A DNA stretch of 64,000 nt. Source: Glaciecola sp947496235. GTDB taxonomy: Bacteria > Pseudomonadota > Gammaproteobacteria > Enterobacterales > Alteromonadaceae. The stretch spans positions 1 to 64,000 of the forward strand of contig NZ_JBLWFH010000011.1 in assembly GCF_050306235.1 (NCBI RefSeq), given 5' to 3'. Positions within the stretch are counted from its first letter, which is position 1. Every line of letters starts with the position of its first letter. The notes below the pieces were generated by a model. That model was given only the letters and a program-made list of their open reading frames with translations. It was not told where the DNA came from and ran no database searches. Positions 50,596 through 60,375 of this stretch are shown here, piece after piece. A program made the position numbers and the translations under genes.

Positions 50596-50984
50596 TTGCT
50601 GTTAATCCTACACTTATCCTCACATTCAGGTTTGCCCATCAACCACGCGGAAATCTTATGTCGATGACGCGCAAATAATAAATAGCCTTTATCTGCAAAC
50701 CAGCGAATAACCGGCCATCGCAAAGGAGCATAAAGCCAGCCAAAACCGACTATCCCCCAAGCTCTGTGAGCGACATCCAAACCAAAGAGTAAGCGACCAT
50801 CTTCTTCCATTCCATGAATACGCGCATCTAGATCTTGAACCGACAAGTGCGGATATCGCACCGAAAAATCATCTTCGGTGATATCTTCAAATTGAATATC
50901 GCCTTTAGTGTCACGTTTTTTCAATGCCCGTACTTCTTTCATACACAAGGGGCAACTGCCATCATAAAAAAGGGTAAACGCCAT
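50592..50984 (-). CDS. DCC-family thiol-disulfide oxidoreductase-like protein (DUF393)
   Basis: 130 residues. The N-terminal FYDGSCPLCMKEV contains the DxxCxxC motif of the DCC (DUF393) family, a thioredoxin-like group predicted to exchange thiols and disulfides. The body has the family features FEDI and the RWPVIRWFADKGY segment. It is cytoplasmic by appearance. First gene of a pair with the SDR gene downstream. Confidence 0.88.
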   Translation of the reverse strand: MAFTLFYDGSCPLCMKEVRALKKRDTKGDIQFEDITEDDFSVRYPHLSVQDLDARIHGMEEDGRLLFGLDVAHRAWGIVGFGWLYAPLRWPVIRWFADKGYLLFARHRHKISAWLMGKPECEDKCRINSK

Positions 50985-51102
50985 ATTAACTCCTCAAAAA
51001 GATACAGTATTTACGTTAAATATTTTATTTTGGTTGACTTGAATTGAGCTCAAAGATGCCTCACTTTGTATACAATAATGAACATACAAGTTTAGGATAC
51101 TT

Positions 51103-51642
51103 ATGGCAGAAGAAAAAATTACCCTAGCTGGCGGATGTTTTTGGTGTATAGAGTCAGCTTTTAATCAAGTTGAAGGGGTTATAAGCGCTTACTCTGGGTA
51201 CGCGAATGGACAAATAGACTCCCCATCTTATGAGCAGGTTTGTTCTGGTGATACGGGGCATGCAGAAGTGGTGCAAGTCACCTTCGATACAGACCAAATT
51301 TCCAGACGTGAAATATTGGAAATCTTTTTTGCGTTACACGACCCAACACAATTAAATCGTCAAGGAAATGATGTGGGTACGCAATATAGAGGTGGTATTT
51401 ATTATACTGATGAATCTCAGAAACAGGATGCCCAAGCAATTGTTGAGGAAATTAAGCAAGCTCAAGTATATGAAGATCCAATAGTGACCGAAATAGAGCC
51501 CCTAAGCTCTTATTTTCAAGCTGAGGATTATCATCAAGATTACTTCAATAATAATCCTCAGAACGTTTACTGCAACATGGTAGTCGCGCCTAAATTGGCA
51601 AAATTTAAGAAGACCTTTGCTAAACGTTTAAAATCTTCCTAG
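51103..51642 (+). CDS. msrA: peptide methionine-S-sulfoxide reductase
   Basis: Repairs methionine-(S)-sulfoxide in proteins. 179 residues. The catalytic GGCFWCIESAF near the N-terminus and the STHDPTQLNRQGNDVGTQY-type region (here ALHDPTQLNRQGNDVGTQYR) are typical. The C-terminal HQDYFNNNPQNVYC supplies the resolving Cys. AGGATACTT gives the ATG at 51103. It is a single gene, convergent with the lipoprotein gene. Confidence 0.95.
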   Translation: MAEEKITLAGGCFWCIESAFNQVEGVISAYSGYANGQIDSPSYEQVCSGDTGHAEVVQVTFDTDQISRREILEIFFALHDPTQLNRQGNDVGTQYRGGIYYTDESQKQDAQAIVEEIKQAQVYEDPIVTEIEPLSSYFQAEDYHQDYFNNNPQNVYCNMVVAPKLAKFKKTFAKRLKSS

Positions 51643-51647
51643 GGTGT

Positions 51648-52787
51648 TTAAAACCATTCATTTTGGATTTTGAGTTTAAACAACAACGGCGAAAATCGTT
51701 GATAAAGTGCGAGGTTGCCCTCACAGGTCGCATTTTTATGATAGTTTCGCTTCCAAGGATCATTTATCAAATAAAGGGTATCGCCATGCACTGCAACGCC
51801 TTCCAAAGAAGCATTGTCCATTAGGTGCATGGGTTCACATCCTTCTCCTAATGATGGTGCATAAAAGACCAAAGGTAGTATCACTGTTGGCTTTTTCTTA
51901 TTTAAGTCAATGATCCACAATTCATTGTCATTGCGCGCGGCTGCGATTAAATATCCTTGTTCATCTGACGCATAATAAGTGTCCATGCCGTTAATAGGAT
52001 GATTGCCAGCATCAAAAGTCGGAATATCTAATTCAGCGTCTTTAACCGGCAAAAAGTCAGTGGTCGAGAAGGTTTCTGCTGTCAACTGTACTTCGAAAAC
52101 TCTAGGTTGAGTATTGGCATCTTTCTCAACGCCTAAAAGCAATCTAGCATCCTTAGTAACCGCCAAGCCTTCGATGCCATCATTAGGAAAATTGCCCATA
52201 TTATCATTTACATCAAACTGCACAGGTCTGACTGATTCAACCGATAAGTGATCGTCATGTTGCTTCAGTAATACCAATAAACTAGGGTAATCTGTAGAAC
52301 CTGAGTTTGCATATTGCTGAGCACATTCTGGTGTTAGTGGTTCTCCTCTTGTGGCATCTTCTGTTACCCATATCCAATGATTTTGGAGTAAAGGATGTCG
52401 CACCATAGCTTCAAAGTCGGGCATACCATTTAAATAGGTGTAAAAACAGGAATTAACCACGATATCTTGGTAGTCAGTGATAGGGATTTTTTTAATTACC
52501 TCAGCAGACTCAGGATTAAACAGATGTAACCTGCGAACTTGTGATTCATCAGCGCTAGCATCAGATAATGAATAGATATAGTTTTCATCAGCAGATAAAC
52601 CCGAACTCTGTGGGTTTAACATGGTGGTGCCATCTTGCTCTACTACCCAAACACCCTCTAGTCGTATTTCTGAAATGGGTGCTTTAGGGTCTAGAACGTG
52701 AGTTTCAACTGTCTGGCTATCACTGCAAGCAAAAACAAAATGAAGAGTGCTTAAAGTTGTCAATAATCGCAGAAGGTTTCCGTTCAC
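51648..52787 (-). CDS. lipoprotein with phytase/esterase-like beta-propeller
   Basis: 379 residues from a GTG with AGGGAA upstream. The N-terminus is a lipoprotein signal with lipobox FVFAC, so the protein is anchored by Cys 21. The rest is strand-rich with repeated motifs (GLSADENYIYSLSDAS, GIEGLAVTKDARLLLGVEKD, SLEGVAVHGDTLYLINDP) typical of the esterase-like phytase propeller group (PF13449). Activity is unknown. It is convergent with msrA. Confidence 0.75.
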   Translation of the reverse strand: MNGNLLRLLTTLSTLHFVFACSDSQTVETHVLDPKAPISEIRLEGVWVVEQDGTTMLNPQSSGLSADENYIYSLSDASADESQVRRLHLFNPESAEVIKKIPITDYQDIVVNSCFYTYLNGMPDFEAMVRHPLLQNHWIWVTEDATRGEPLTPECAQQYANSGSTDYPSLLVLLKQHDDHLSVESVRPVQFDVNDNMGNFPNDGIEGLAVTKDARLLLGVEKDANTQPRVFEVQLTAETFSTTDFLPVKDAELDIPTFDAGNHPINGMDTYYASDEQGYLIAAARNDNELWIIDLNKKKPTVILPLVFYAPSLGEGCEPMHLMDNASLEGVAVHGDTLYLINDPWKRNYHKNATCEGNLALYQRFSPLLFKLKIQNEWF

Positions 52788-52954
52788 TGTTATAGTTCCC
52801 TGTTTAACACATTAAACGCCTATTATTACTCAATAATGTGTAAATTGTAATGAATGTTTACATAAGAAACGCTAATCCTATGTTTTTGATCAAACTTTTT
52901 TATAACCACATGATATGCTAATGAATAATCGATACCTTTAGTTACTTTTAAAAC

Positions 52955-54843
52955 GTGGTAAATAGTCAAAATATCCCGCTGATTATCGCCGGTCCGCAGT
53001 TGCGTCATTTGGCGAAAAATAAATTGAGTATATGGTATGTCAGTCGCGAGTTGATTGACTGCAAACCCGTTATTCAAGAAGTAGATGCGCCAACAAAATC
53101 ACAAGTCTCTATTCAAGGCGTTCAGCACATTCATTGGCAACTAGGTGAAAAGTGTTTTATCAACTTGCTGTCAATAGATCTTGATTCTGAACTGGCTGAA
53201 AAACAAAGATATACTTATGATTTAACCTTTACTTATGAAGGTAAAGCGAGTTCTTTTGCACAAGAACTCCCTGAAATGTGTTATTCAGGGTATGCAGCAT
53301 TCAGTTTCAAATTCGTATCACAACTTGAAAATGTGTTGCACGGCTCTTGTCGCAAAGCACATTATCCAGAACAAGATAGCCTACCCCAACTAGCCAATTT
53401 AGTTGCTCCAGATGCCAATGACGATTTACGCCCTGATATTGTCCTTTTCACCGGTGATCAAGTGTATGTTGACGATGTTGCAGGGCCCATGCTACATGCC
53501 ATACAACAAGTCATTCAAGCGCTGGGTTTATTCGAAGAAGAGATTCAAGGGAGTAAAATACAAAATTCGAAAGAATTAATTGGTCATCCTGATTGCTTTT
53601 ACCAGCGACAAAATTTATTACCCGAGACCGAAATCAATGAGGATTTAGAAAAGGTATTTTTTAAAGGCAAAAAAAAGCCTGTGTTTACTTCGGTGAATGC
53701 GCAAAACCATCTGATTGCACTAAATGAAATGATTGCGCTTTACTTGTTGAGTTGGTCTTCGCGGTTATGGTCATCAATTGACCTTTCAGCTCCCGATATT
53801 GCGACAGAGTTTCAGCCGAGATATGCCTCTGAAAAGTAGCCATAGAAAACTTTTGTAAGGGCTTATCTCAAGTCGAAAAAGCTCTGGCTCATGTGCCTGT
53901 GTATATGATTTTTGATGATCATGATGTCACCGATGATTGGAATTTAACCCGTGCTTGGGAAGAGCAAGTTTATAATAACCCATACTCCAAACAAATTATT
54001 GGCAATGCTTTAGCGGCATATTTTCTCTGCCAAGGGATCGGTAATCCTATTGATCATTTAACACCTATGATTGAGATAGCGAATAAACGCTTTGTATCAC
54101 CTTCCAAAGAACAACATCAACTGTTTATCGATAAATTACTCGCCTTTGATCATTGGCATTACCAACTGCAAACCGATCCTCCAGTGCAAGTACTAGATAC
54201 CCGAACCCAAAGATGGCGTAGCGAATCTAACCCGAATAAGCCATCTGGTTTAATGGATTGGGAAGCATTGTGTGAACTGCAACAAAATGTAATTGGCAAA
54301 GAATCTGTAATTCTGGTTTCGGCCGCGCCTATTTATGGCATTAAGTTCATTGAAACCATTCAACGTATTTTTACTTTCTTTGGCGGTGCTCTAATGGTGG
54401 ATGCAGAAAACTGGATGGCGCATAAAGGCACGGCCAACGTTATGCTGAATATTTTTACCCATAAATCTACCCCACCCCACTTTACAATTTTATCCGGCGA
54501 TGTGCATTATTCCTTTGTGTATGATGTGAGTTTACGTTTTCGTCGTAATAGTCCTAAAATATTGCAGTTTACTTGTTCAGGCATTCACAACGCTTTTCCT
54601 GAAGGTTTGATCAAGTGGTTCGACAGATTCAATCGGTTATTATACGGGCACAGGTCACCTTTAAACTTTTTGACCAAGCGTCGAAACATGTCAATAAAAC
54701 AAAGAGATCCTGACAATACTAGCGGCGAAATTGTGAATAAATGTGCCATGGGTCTACTGACCATTGACCGACAAACAGGTCACCAAGAATGTAAACTGAT
54801 TCTTGCCGATGGTAGTACAATCCAATTTAGACAACATGAATAG
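52955..54843 (+). pseudogene. PhoD-like metallophosphatase broken by a frameshift
   Basis: Two frames encode one protein. The first (52955-53839, 294 residues) has the metallophosphatase N-terminal motif HGSCRK and IVLFTGDQVYVDD, and ends at a TAG at 53837. The second frame resumes at once in frame -1 (VAIENFCKGLSQVEKALAHV, from about 53836) and has the catalytic MIFDDHDVTDDWN and SGDVHYSFVYD. Codons on both sides read through well if one A is added in the GAAAAG at 53831-53836. Metal ligands are all present across the two parts. It is a recent mutation or a sequencing error; the run is too short for a normal slippage site. Confidence 0.8.
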
Positions 54844-54859
54844 TCCGGAGTAGTTTTAA

Positions 54860-55384
54860 TTGAAGATCGCAATATTTTACGGTTCTACCACCTGTTACAC
54901 TGAAATGGCAGCGGAAAAAATTCAACTGGTATTAGAGAAAAACCTGAATCAGCCAGTACCAATTTTCAATATTAAAGATGTCGCCCTAAACAAAGCTGAG
55001 GATTACGACTTTGTTTTATTCGGCATTTCAACTTGGGATTTTGGGGAGTTACAAGAGGACTGGGAATCAAGTTGGGACGACATAAAACAACTTAACTTAT
55101 CAGGTAAAACAGTCGCTCTTTTTGGACTGGGTGATCAAATGGGATATGCCGACTGGTTTCAAGATGCCTTAGGTATGCTACATGACGAATTATTGCAGTT
55201 GGATGTTAACTTTATTGGTTATTGGCCAAATGAAGGTTATGAGTTTACGGCTTCAAAAGGCATCACTGAAGATGGTGAGTTTTTTGTTGGATTAAGTTTA
55301 GATGATGAAAATCAATTTGACCTCAGCGAACAAAGAATTCACCTATGGTGCAAGCAGTTAGTCGAAGAAATGGCAATTTTATAA
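54860..55384 (+). CDS. flavodoxin (FldB-like)
   Basis: A flavodoxin of 174 residues that carries FMN and transfers single electrons. The phosphate loop reads GSTTCYTEMAAEKI, with Ser and Thr at the usual positions but a Cys inside. The FMN-stacking residues lie in STWDFGELQEDWE and GLGDQMGYADWF. Length and the extended loop fit long-chain flavodoxins of the FldB group. The start is a TTG at 54860 with GGAG upstream. It is 17 bp after the phosphatase gene. Confidence 0.88.
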   Translation: MKIAIFYGSTTCYTEMAAEKIQLVLEKNLNQPVPIFNIKDVALNKAEDYDFVLFGISTWDFGELQEDWESSWDDIKQLNLSGKTVALFGLGDQMGYADWFQDALGMLHDELLQLDVNFIGYWPNEGYEFTASKGITEDGEFFVGLSLDDENQFDLSEQRIHLWCKQLVEEMAIL

Positions 55385-55488
55385 TTAATTAATCAATTTT
55401 TGTTAATAAATTTTCGTTTACCGGATTGGCTTTTACATCGGATTCGATATACTATGTAATCCAAATTAGTAACAATGAGCTGTATAAA

Positions 55489-55890
55489 ATGAAGAGAAAA
55501 AAGCACACAGCTGCTGATGACGAAGCCCAAATCGATATGACGCCAATGTTGGACATAGTGTTCATCATGCTTATCTTCTTTATCGTAACCACTACCTTTT
55601 CATCTGAAAAAGGATTAATGGCTAACCGTCCTAAGTCAGATCAAGAAACCAATACACCATCCAAGGCACTATCTATAAGCATAAGTGCAACGGGTGAAAT
55701 CAGTATGGGTGGTCGTATAGTGGATGTTCGCCGTGTTGTTGCCAACACCCAAACCTATCTTGCAGAAAATGCGACTGACTCTGCCGCAATCCAAGCCCAC
55801 GAAGATACCGAGCATGGTATTGTGGTTCAGGTGATGGACCAGGTAAAAATTGCGGGTATTCAAAACGTTTCGGTACTTGTTAAAGATTAG
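55489..55890 (+). CDS. ExbD/TolR family biopolymer transport protein
   Basis: 133 residues from the ATG at 55489; an in-frame ATG at 55426 would add 21 residues not typical of the family. A short cytoplasmic N-terminus is followed by one membrane helix with the ion-binding Asp (AQIDMTPMLDIVFIMLIFFIV) and a periplasmic domain of usual size. ExbD works with ExbB to drive TonB by proton flow. No exbB, tonB or tolQ is near, so this is an orphan copy. A strong terminator follows. Confidence 0.9.
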   Translation: MKRKKHTAADDEAQIDMTPMLDIVFIMLIFFIVTTTFSSEKGLMANRPKSDQETNTPSKALSISISATGEISMGGRIVDVRRVVANTQTYLAENATDSAAIQAHEDTEHGIVVQVMDQVKIAGIQNVSVLVKD

Positions 55891-55910
55891 TTCGACGCGA
55901 CCTATCAACA

Positions 55911-55937
55911 AAAAAACAGCCTTAACGGCTGTTTTTT
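55911..55937 (+). terminator. terminator after exbD-like gene
   Basis: AAAAAACAGCC (55911-55921) pairs perfectly with GGCTGTTTTTT (55927-55937) around TTAAC. It is also suitable for the convergent gene at 55955. Confidence 0.92.
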
Positions 55938-55954
55938 TTATGTCTATTGTTTAA

Positions 55955-56320
55955 CTAAGACGTTTTTTGGCGTTCAAACCACTCGTCATATGACACTGTA
56001 AAAGACTCATCCATGCAGTCTGCTGGATAAGCATATAACCCAAACTTTTCATTTTCTTGATGGATGATGACAACTGCAAATTTTGGCATTTTTGTCAGAC
56101 CTTTGTGCATTGGGTCCCACACAGGTACATTGTACCCACCCAATGACATAACAGGCACTTCTACACCAGAAATTTTAGTTCGATAGGCTGATACAGGGTT
56201 TGGAATAACCGCATATACCGTATGCATTGGAATGTTGATTTGCACACCGTCCCACCAAAATCTTGTCACCCTTACTTGATCGAATAGCACTTTAATACTT
56301 TGAGGTAGCTTTGTTGTCAT
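55955..56320 (-). CDS. CheW-like domain protein
   Basis: 121 residues that resemble a shortened CheW-type beta fold (INIPMHTVYAVIPNP, VPVMSLGGYNVPVWDP, FAVVIIHQENEKFGLYA). CheW proteins link receptors to the CheA kinase. No cheA, cheB or receptor gene is close, so the partner is unknown, and the family call rests on pattern rather than on a signature motif. AGAGGG lies before the ATG. Confidence 0.65.
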   Translation of the reverse strand: MTTKLPQSIKVLFDQVRVTRFWWDGVQINIPMHTVYAVIPNPVSAYRTKISGVEVPVMSLGGYNVPVWDPMHKGLTKMPKFAVVIIHQENEKFGLYAYPADCMDESFTVSYDEWFERQKTS

Positions 56321-56423
56321 AAAAAAACCCTCTTGGCTAGTGGTTGGTGTTAATAAAACCGTTTGTTATCGCTTTCCTTATGTAATTTATATCCACCGTA
56401 AAGTGGGATAACTTTAATATTAT

Positions 56424-57053
56424 TTAAAACTTTTGTAGTCGAATCATTTGAGCGGCAACCTGTTGGGGTTGCACCGACCTATATTTTTTCAATAATCCCA
56501 CTAATAACCAATCTACCAGAGTTAAAAGCATAAATGCTAGCTTTTCTAGCAATCTATTATCTTTACGCTCTGCGACTATTAACGATGGTCGTACTGCAGC
56601 CGCATGTTGTAACTGAGGCATTTTCATTATGGCGTTTTCTAATTCTCCTTTTACACGTAAATAAAAGAACCGACTTTTGGCGTCAGCACCAACGGAAGAT
56701 ATCCATACAAAACCTTTGACTCTTTGGGCGCGAGAAAGTTGCGCGGCAATGTGTACAAATTCAAAATCTACCCGACGAAAGGCTTTTTTACTTCCCGCTT
56801 GTTTTAATGTTGTACCTAAACAACAATACACGTGATCAACCGTAAAATACCCTTGATAATCTTGTAAATTGTCAAAATCGATAACAACGGCCTGAATCTT
56901 TTTATTCGGGTCATGATAGTCTTTGTTTGAAAGCGGGGAGCGGACTAAACAGGTGACCTGATAATAACGCTCATCCCGACAAAGAGCATTAACTAGGGCT
57001 CTGCCGACGACGCCGGTTGCACCAAGTACGGTGGCACTGTATTTGTTATTCAT
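56424..57053 (-). CDS. NAD(P)-binding oxidoreductase, HTATIP2/YwnB-like
   Basis: 209 residues of the atypical SDR group. The N-terminal GATGVVGRALV is the nucleotide-binding loop. It continues with VYCCLGTTLKQAGSKKAFRRVD and WISSVGADAKSRFFYLRVKGELE, where the YxxxK-like pair is YLRVK. This matches the HTATIP2/YwnB-like family. The substrate is unknown. It is divergent from the dipeptidyl-peptidase gene. Confidence 0.85.
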   Translation of the reverse strand: MNNKYSATVLGATGVVGRALVNALCRDERYYQVTCLVRSPLSNKDYHDPNKKIQAVVIDFDNLQDYQGYFTVDHVYCCLGTTLKQAGSKKAFRRVDFEFVHIAAQLSRAQRVKGFVWISSVGADAKSRFFYLRVKGELENAIMKMPQLQHAAAVRPSLIVAERKDNRLLEKLAFMLLTLVDWLLVGLLKKYRSVQPQQVAAQMIRLQKF

Positions 57054-57111
57054 ATTGCTAAACTTTGTGTTACCCTTGGATAGGAATTTTTATAATAATA
57101 ACTACGACATT

Positions 57112-59337
57112 ATGAACAAAATCGCTTTTTTATTTTTTACTATAACGACATCCGTTTTTCTAACTTCAACCCTTTATGCATCCACTAAAATGAATATGAA
57201 TATCGAAAGAATTCACGAATCTCCCTCTTTGTCAGGCGCTCCACCACAAAAACTGAAAGTGTCTCCCGATGGTTCTCGAGTTACTTTTATAAAAGGTAAA
57301 GAGAATGACTTTGAACGTTATGATTTGTGGGAATATCACATTGCTACAGGCAAAACGCGAGTGCTATTTGATGCCGATGATTTGCATACTGGGGATGAGG
57401 CATTATCTGATGAAGAAAAAGCGCGTCGAGAACGAATGCGTGTTTACGGCAGTGGTATCCTTGACTATCAATGGTCTGCTGATGGTAAAGCCTTAGTTTT
57501 TCCTCTTGGTGGCGATATTTATTATTTTAAATTAGGCAGTGAAAGTGCTGTTAAGCTTGTAGAAACCGAGGCCTTTGAAACTGACGTAAAATTCTCTCCC
57601 AAAGGTAACTATGTTAGTTTTATTCGGGATCAAAACCTATATGTGGTAGATCTTGCTACCAAAAAAGAAAAAGCGATCACCACTGAAGGTGCTGGCGATA
57701 TTAAATTCGGCATGGCGGAATTTGTTGCTCAAGAAGAAATGTCACGTATGACAGGCTACTGGTGGTCACCAGACGAATCCTATATTGCCCTAACCAAAGT
57801 CGACGAAGCCCCCGTGATGAATATTACGCGCTCTGAAATTTATGCGGATAGCATAAAGATGATCGAGCAAAAATATCCAAAAGCGGGAACCGACAATGTC
57901 ATAATTGAACTGGCCGTTGCCCACTTAGACACTGATGAATTGCAATGGATTGATCTTGGCGAGAACAAAGATATCTATTTGGCAAGAGTGGATTGGAAAA
58001 ATGACAATACCCTCACCTATCAGGTACAAACTAGAGATCAAAAACACTTGGCACTAAATGCCTATGATGTCGCCAAAACTAAAACTTATACATTGTTGAC
58101 TGAACAAAGTGATACTTGGATAAACCTGCACTACGATATTAAATTTTTAGATAATGGCGATTTTATCTGGGCTTCTGAAAGAGATGGTTATAAGCATCTT
58201 TATTTAATCGGCAGTGACGGCAAAGTTAAGCAACAACTGACAAAAGGTGAATGGGTAGTAGAAAGCATAAAAGGCTTTAATAAAAATACCCATACCATCT
58301 TCTTTGAAGGTCGCAAAGATACACCGTTAGAAAGTCATTTATATGCGTTAAATCTTGAAACTTCTCAGATTGAGCGATTGACAGAAAAAGGTTTCTTCCA
58401 CAACACCAACTTTAGTAAAGACGGTTCGATCTTTGTTAAAACCAGTTCTAACATCAATACTCCACCTCAAGTATCTTTGCATGATGCCAATGGAAAACAA
58501 CTCACTTGGTTAGACCATAACAAAGTGGAAGAAGGTCATCCGTTGTATCCCTATATGGCAAATTGGATTGAGCCAACCTTTGGCACAATTAAATCAGACG
58601 ATAAGTCCACTGACTTGTATTACCGTTTATATACGCCAGAAAATATCGATAGCAAACGCCCTGTGATCGTTTATTTGTACGGTGGACCTCATGCGCAAGT
58701 AGTCACCAACGCATGGGCCGGAAATAGAGGTTTATTATTCCAGCATTGGGTACAAAAAGGTTATGTCGTTTTCTCCATAGATAACCGCGGGTCGAACTAT
58801 CGAGGCAAAGCGTTTGAAGAGCCTATCTATCAAGCCATGGGAAGCATTGAAGTCACTGATCAGGTATCTGGGGTTAAGTTCTTACAAACACTCGATTATG
58901 TCGATCCTGAGCGTATTGGCGTTTATGGCCATAGCTATGGTGGCTACATGACCCTGATGACCATGTTCCAAGCTGGCGATTACTTTAAAGTAGGCGTCTC
59001 AGGCGCCCCAGTAACTGACTGGAGAATTTACGATACCCACTACACTGAGCGTTACATGGGTAACCCGAATGAAGTAGATGACAAATACACTGCTTCAAGC
59101 GTATTCCCTTATGCGAAGGACTTAACTGGTGAGCTACTCATTTATCATGGCATGGCAGATGATAACGTATTGTTTAGTCATAGCACCAAGTTATATAAGC
59201 ATTTGCAAGATCTTGCTATTCCTTTCCATACAATGGATTACCCTGGCAAGAAACATAGTCTGCGAGGAAAAGCTACAGGCATACACATGTACAAAACTAT
59301 TACCCGCTTTTTCGACCAACACTTAGAGAATAAGTAG
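57112..59337 (+). CDS. dipeptidyl-peptidase IV (S9 family)
   Basis: Removes X-Pro or X-Ala dipeptides from peptide N-termini. 741 residues from the ATG at 57112, which is followed by a signal peptide (cleavage near LYAS); the protein is periplasmic or exported. A beta-propeller (about 40-490) contains the FVAQEEM motif whose Glu pair holds the substrate amino group. The alpha/beta-hydrolase domain has S608 (GHSYGG), D684 (ADDNV) and H715 (KKHSL). The length fits the family. It is probably part of peptide uptake and degradation in a protein-using marine bacterium. Confidence 0.94.
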   Translation: MNKIAFLFFTITTSVFLTSTLYASTKMNMNIERIHESPSLSGAPPQKLKVSPDGSRVTFIKGKENDFERYDLWEYHIATGKTRVLFDADDLHTGDEALSDEEKARRERMRVYGSGILDYQWSADGKALVFPLGGDIYYFKLGSESAVKLVETEAFETDVKFSPKGNYVSFIRDQNLYVVDLATKKEKAITTEGAGDIKFGMAEFVAQEEMSRMTGYWWSPDESYIALTKVDEAPVMNITRSEIYADSIKMIEQKYPKAGTDNVIIELAVAHLDTDELQWIDLGENKDIYLARVDWKNDNTLTYQVQTRDQKHLALNAYDVAKTKTYTLLTEQSDTWINLHYDIKFLDNGDFIWASERDGYKHLYLIGSDGKVKQQLTKGEWVVESIKGFNKNTHTIFFEGRKDTPLESHLYALNLETSQIERLTEKGFFHNTNFSKDGSIFVKTSSNINTPPQVSLHDANGKQLTWLDHNKVEEGHPLYPYMANWIEPTFGTIKSDDKSTDLYYRLYTPENIDSKRPVIVYLYGGPHAQVVTNAWAGNRGLLFQHWVQKGYVVFSIDNRGSNYRGKAFEEPIYQAMGSIEVTDQVSGVKFLQTLDYVDPERIGVYGHSYGGYMTLMTMFQAGDYFKVGVSGAPVTDWRIYDTHYTERYMGNPNEVDDKYTASSVFPYAKDLTGELLIYHGMADDNVLFSHSTKLYKHLQDLAIPFHTMDYPGKKHSLRGKATGIHMYKTITRFFDQHLENK

Positions 59338-59378
59338 ATCGAAGAAAGAGCCTCTAATAATGAAAACTGAGGGGTTAA

Positions 59379-60365
59379 ATGGTCACATATCATGATATTC
59401 AAATGGCGCAACAACGTATTGCGCCATACGTCCACAAAACGCCCATTGTAAGCTCTCATTTGTTAAATCAGTGGTTGGGACATGAGATATTTTTTAAAGC
59501 GGAATGTTTGCAAAAAATAGGCGCTTTTAAGATAAGAGGGGCGACCAACTTTATTGCCAAGTTACGAGAAAGTGGTGACGAGGTGAATAAAGTTGTGGCT
59601 AATTCTTCTGGCAATCATGCACAAGCAGTAGCGCTTGCCAGTCAAATATTTTCAATACCTTCTGAGATTTATGCGGCTCAAAATATTTCGCCAGTAAAAG
59701 CAAATGCGACTAAGTATTATGGCGCAGAGCTTCATTTATTCGACACTAGATTAGAGGCCGATGCTGCTATACAAAACGCAGCCCAAGAAGAGGGTATTGT
59801 ATGGATTCCTCCTTTCAATCATCCTGACATTATTGCCGGGCAAGGCACAGCAACAGCAGAAGCTCTAGCACAAATATCAGATGTAGATGCTGTATTTGCA
59901 CCTTGTGGCGGTGGCGGATTACTATCAGGCTCATACGTAGCTACAAGAGCATTAGCGCCCAATGCCAAAGTCATTGGTGCCGAACCCTTGCAAGCCAATG
60001 ATGCGGCAAAATCTCGTCGCGCGGGCAAAATCATTGCCCTCGACGGGCCTGCTCAAACATTGGCAGATGGTGCCGCAACACCGAGTGTGGGCGAACACAC
60101 TTTCCCAATTATTCAGCAAGTTGACGATTTTTATGAAGTTGATGAACAAGGGATCATTTATTGGACACAATGGTTACAACATTTATTAAAATTACATGTT
60201 GAACCTACAAGTGCTTTGGCGATGGATGCAGTTGTTCGATGGTTGTCAACGCAGAACAAAAAACAACGCGTGTTAGTTATTTTAAGCGGAGGTAACATCA
60301 GTTCGTCCTCAATGCATAAAATCTGGCTTAATGATAACCTAAATACTTTACCGAGTTTGAACTAG
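59379..60365 (+). CDS. PLP-dependent threonine/serine dehydratase or serine racemase-like enzyme
   Basis: A fold-type II PLP enzyme of 328 residues. The Schiff-base lysine is in KIGAFKIRGATN, the phosphate-binding loop is CGGGGLLSG, and SSGNHAQ stacks the cofactor. Absence of the C-terminal regulatory domain of biosynthetic threonine deaminase points to the short catabolic dehydratase/serine racemase group. GAGGGG precedes the ATG. It is 11 bp before the amidohydrolase gene, so the two are cotranscribed. Confidence 0.88.
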   Translation: MVTYHDIQMAQQRIAPYVHKTPIVSSHLLNQWLGHEIFFKAECLQKIGAFKIRGATNFIAKLRESGDEVNKVVANSSGNHAQAVALASQIFSIPSEIYAAQNISPVKANATKYYGAELHLFDTRLEADAAIQNAAQEEGIVWIPPFNHPDIIAGQGTATAEALAQISDVDAVFAPCGGGGLLSGSYVATRALAPNAKVIGAEPLQANDAAKSRRAGKIIALDGPAQTLADGAATPSVGEHTFPIIQQVDDFYEVDEQGIIYWTQWLQHLLKLHVEPTSALAMDAVVRWLSTQNKKQRVLVILSGGNISSSSMHKIWLNDNLNTLPSLN

Positions 60366-60375
60366 AGGAATGAAA

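Noticed and set aside
53831..53839. programmed -1 frameshift in the phosphatase gene
   Set aside because: The local GAAAAG is not a canonical slippery heptamer and no downstream pseudoknot is evident; a lost A is simpler.
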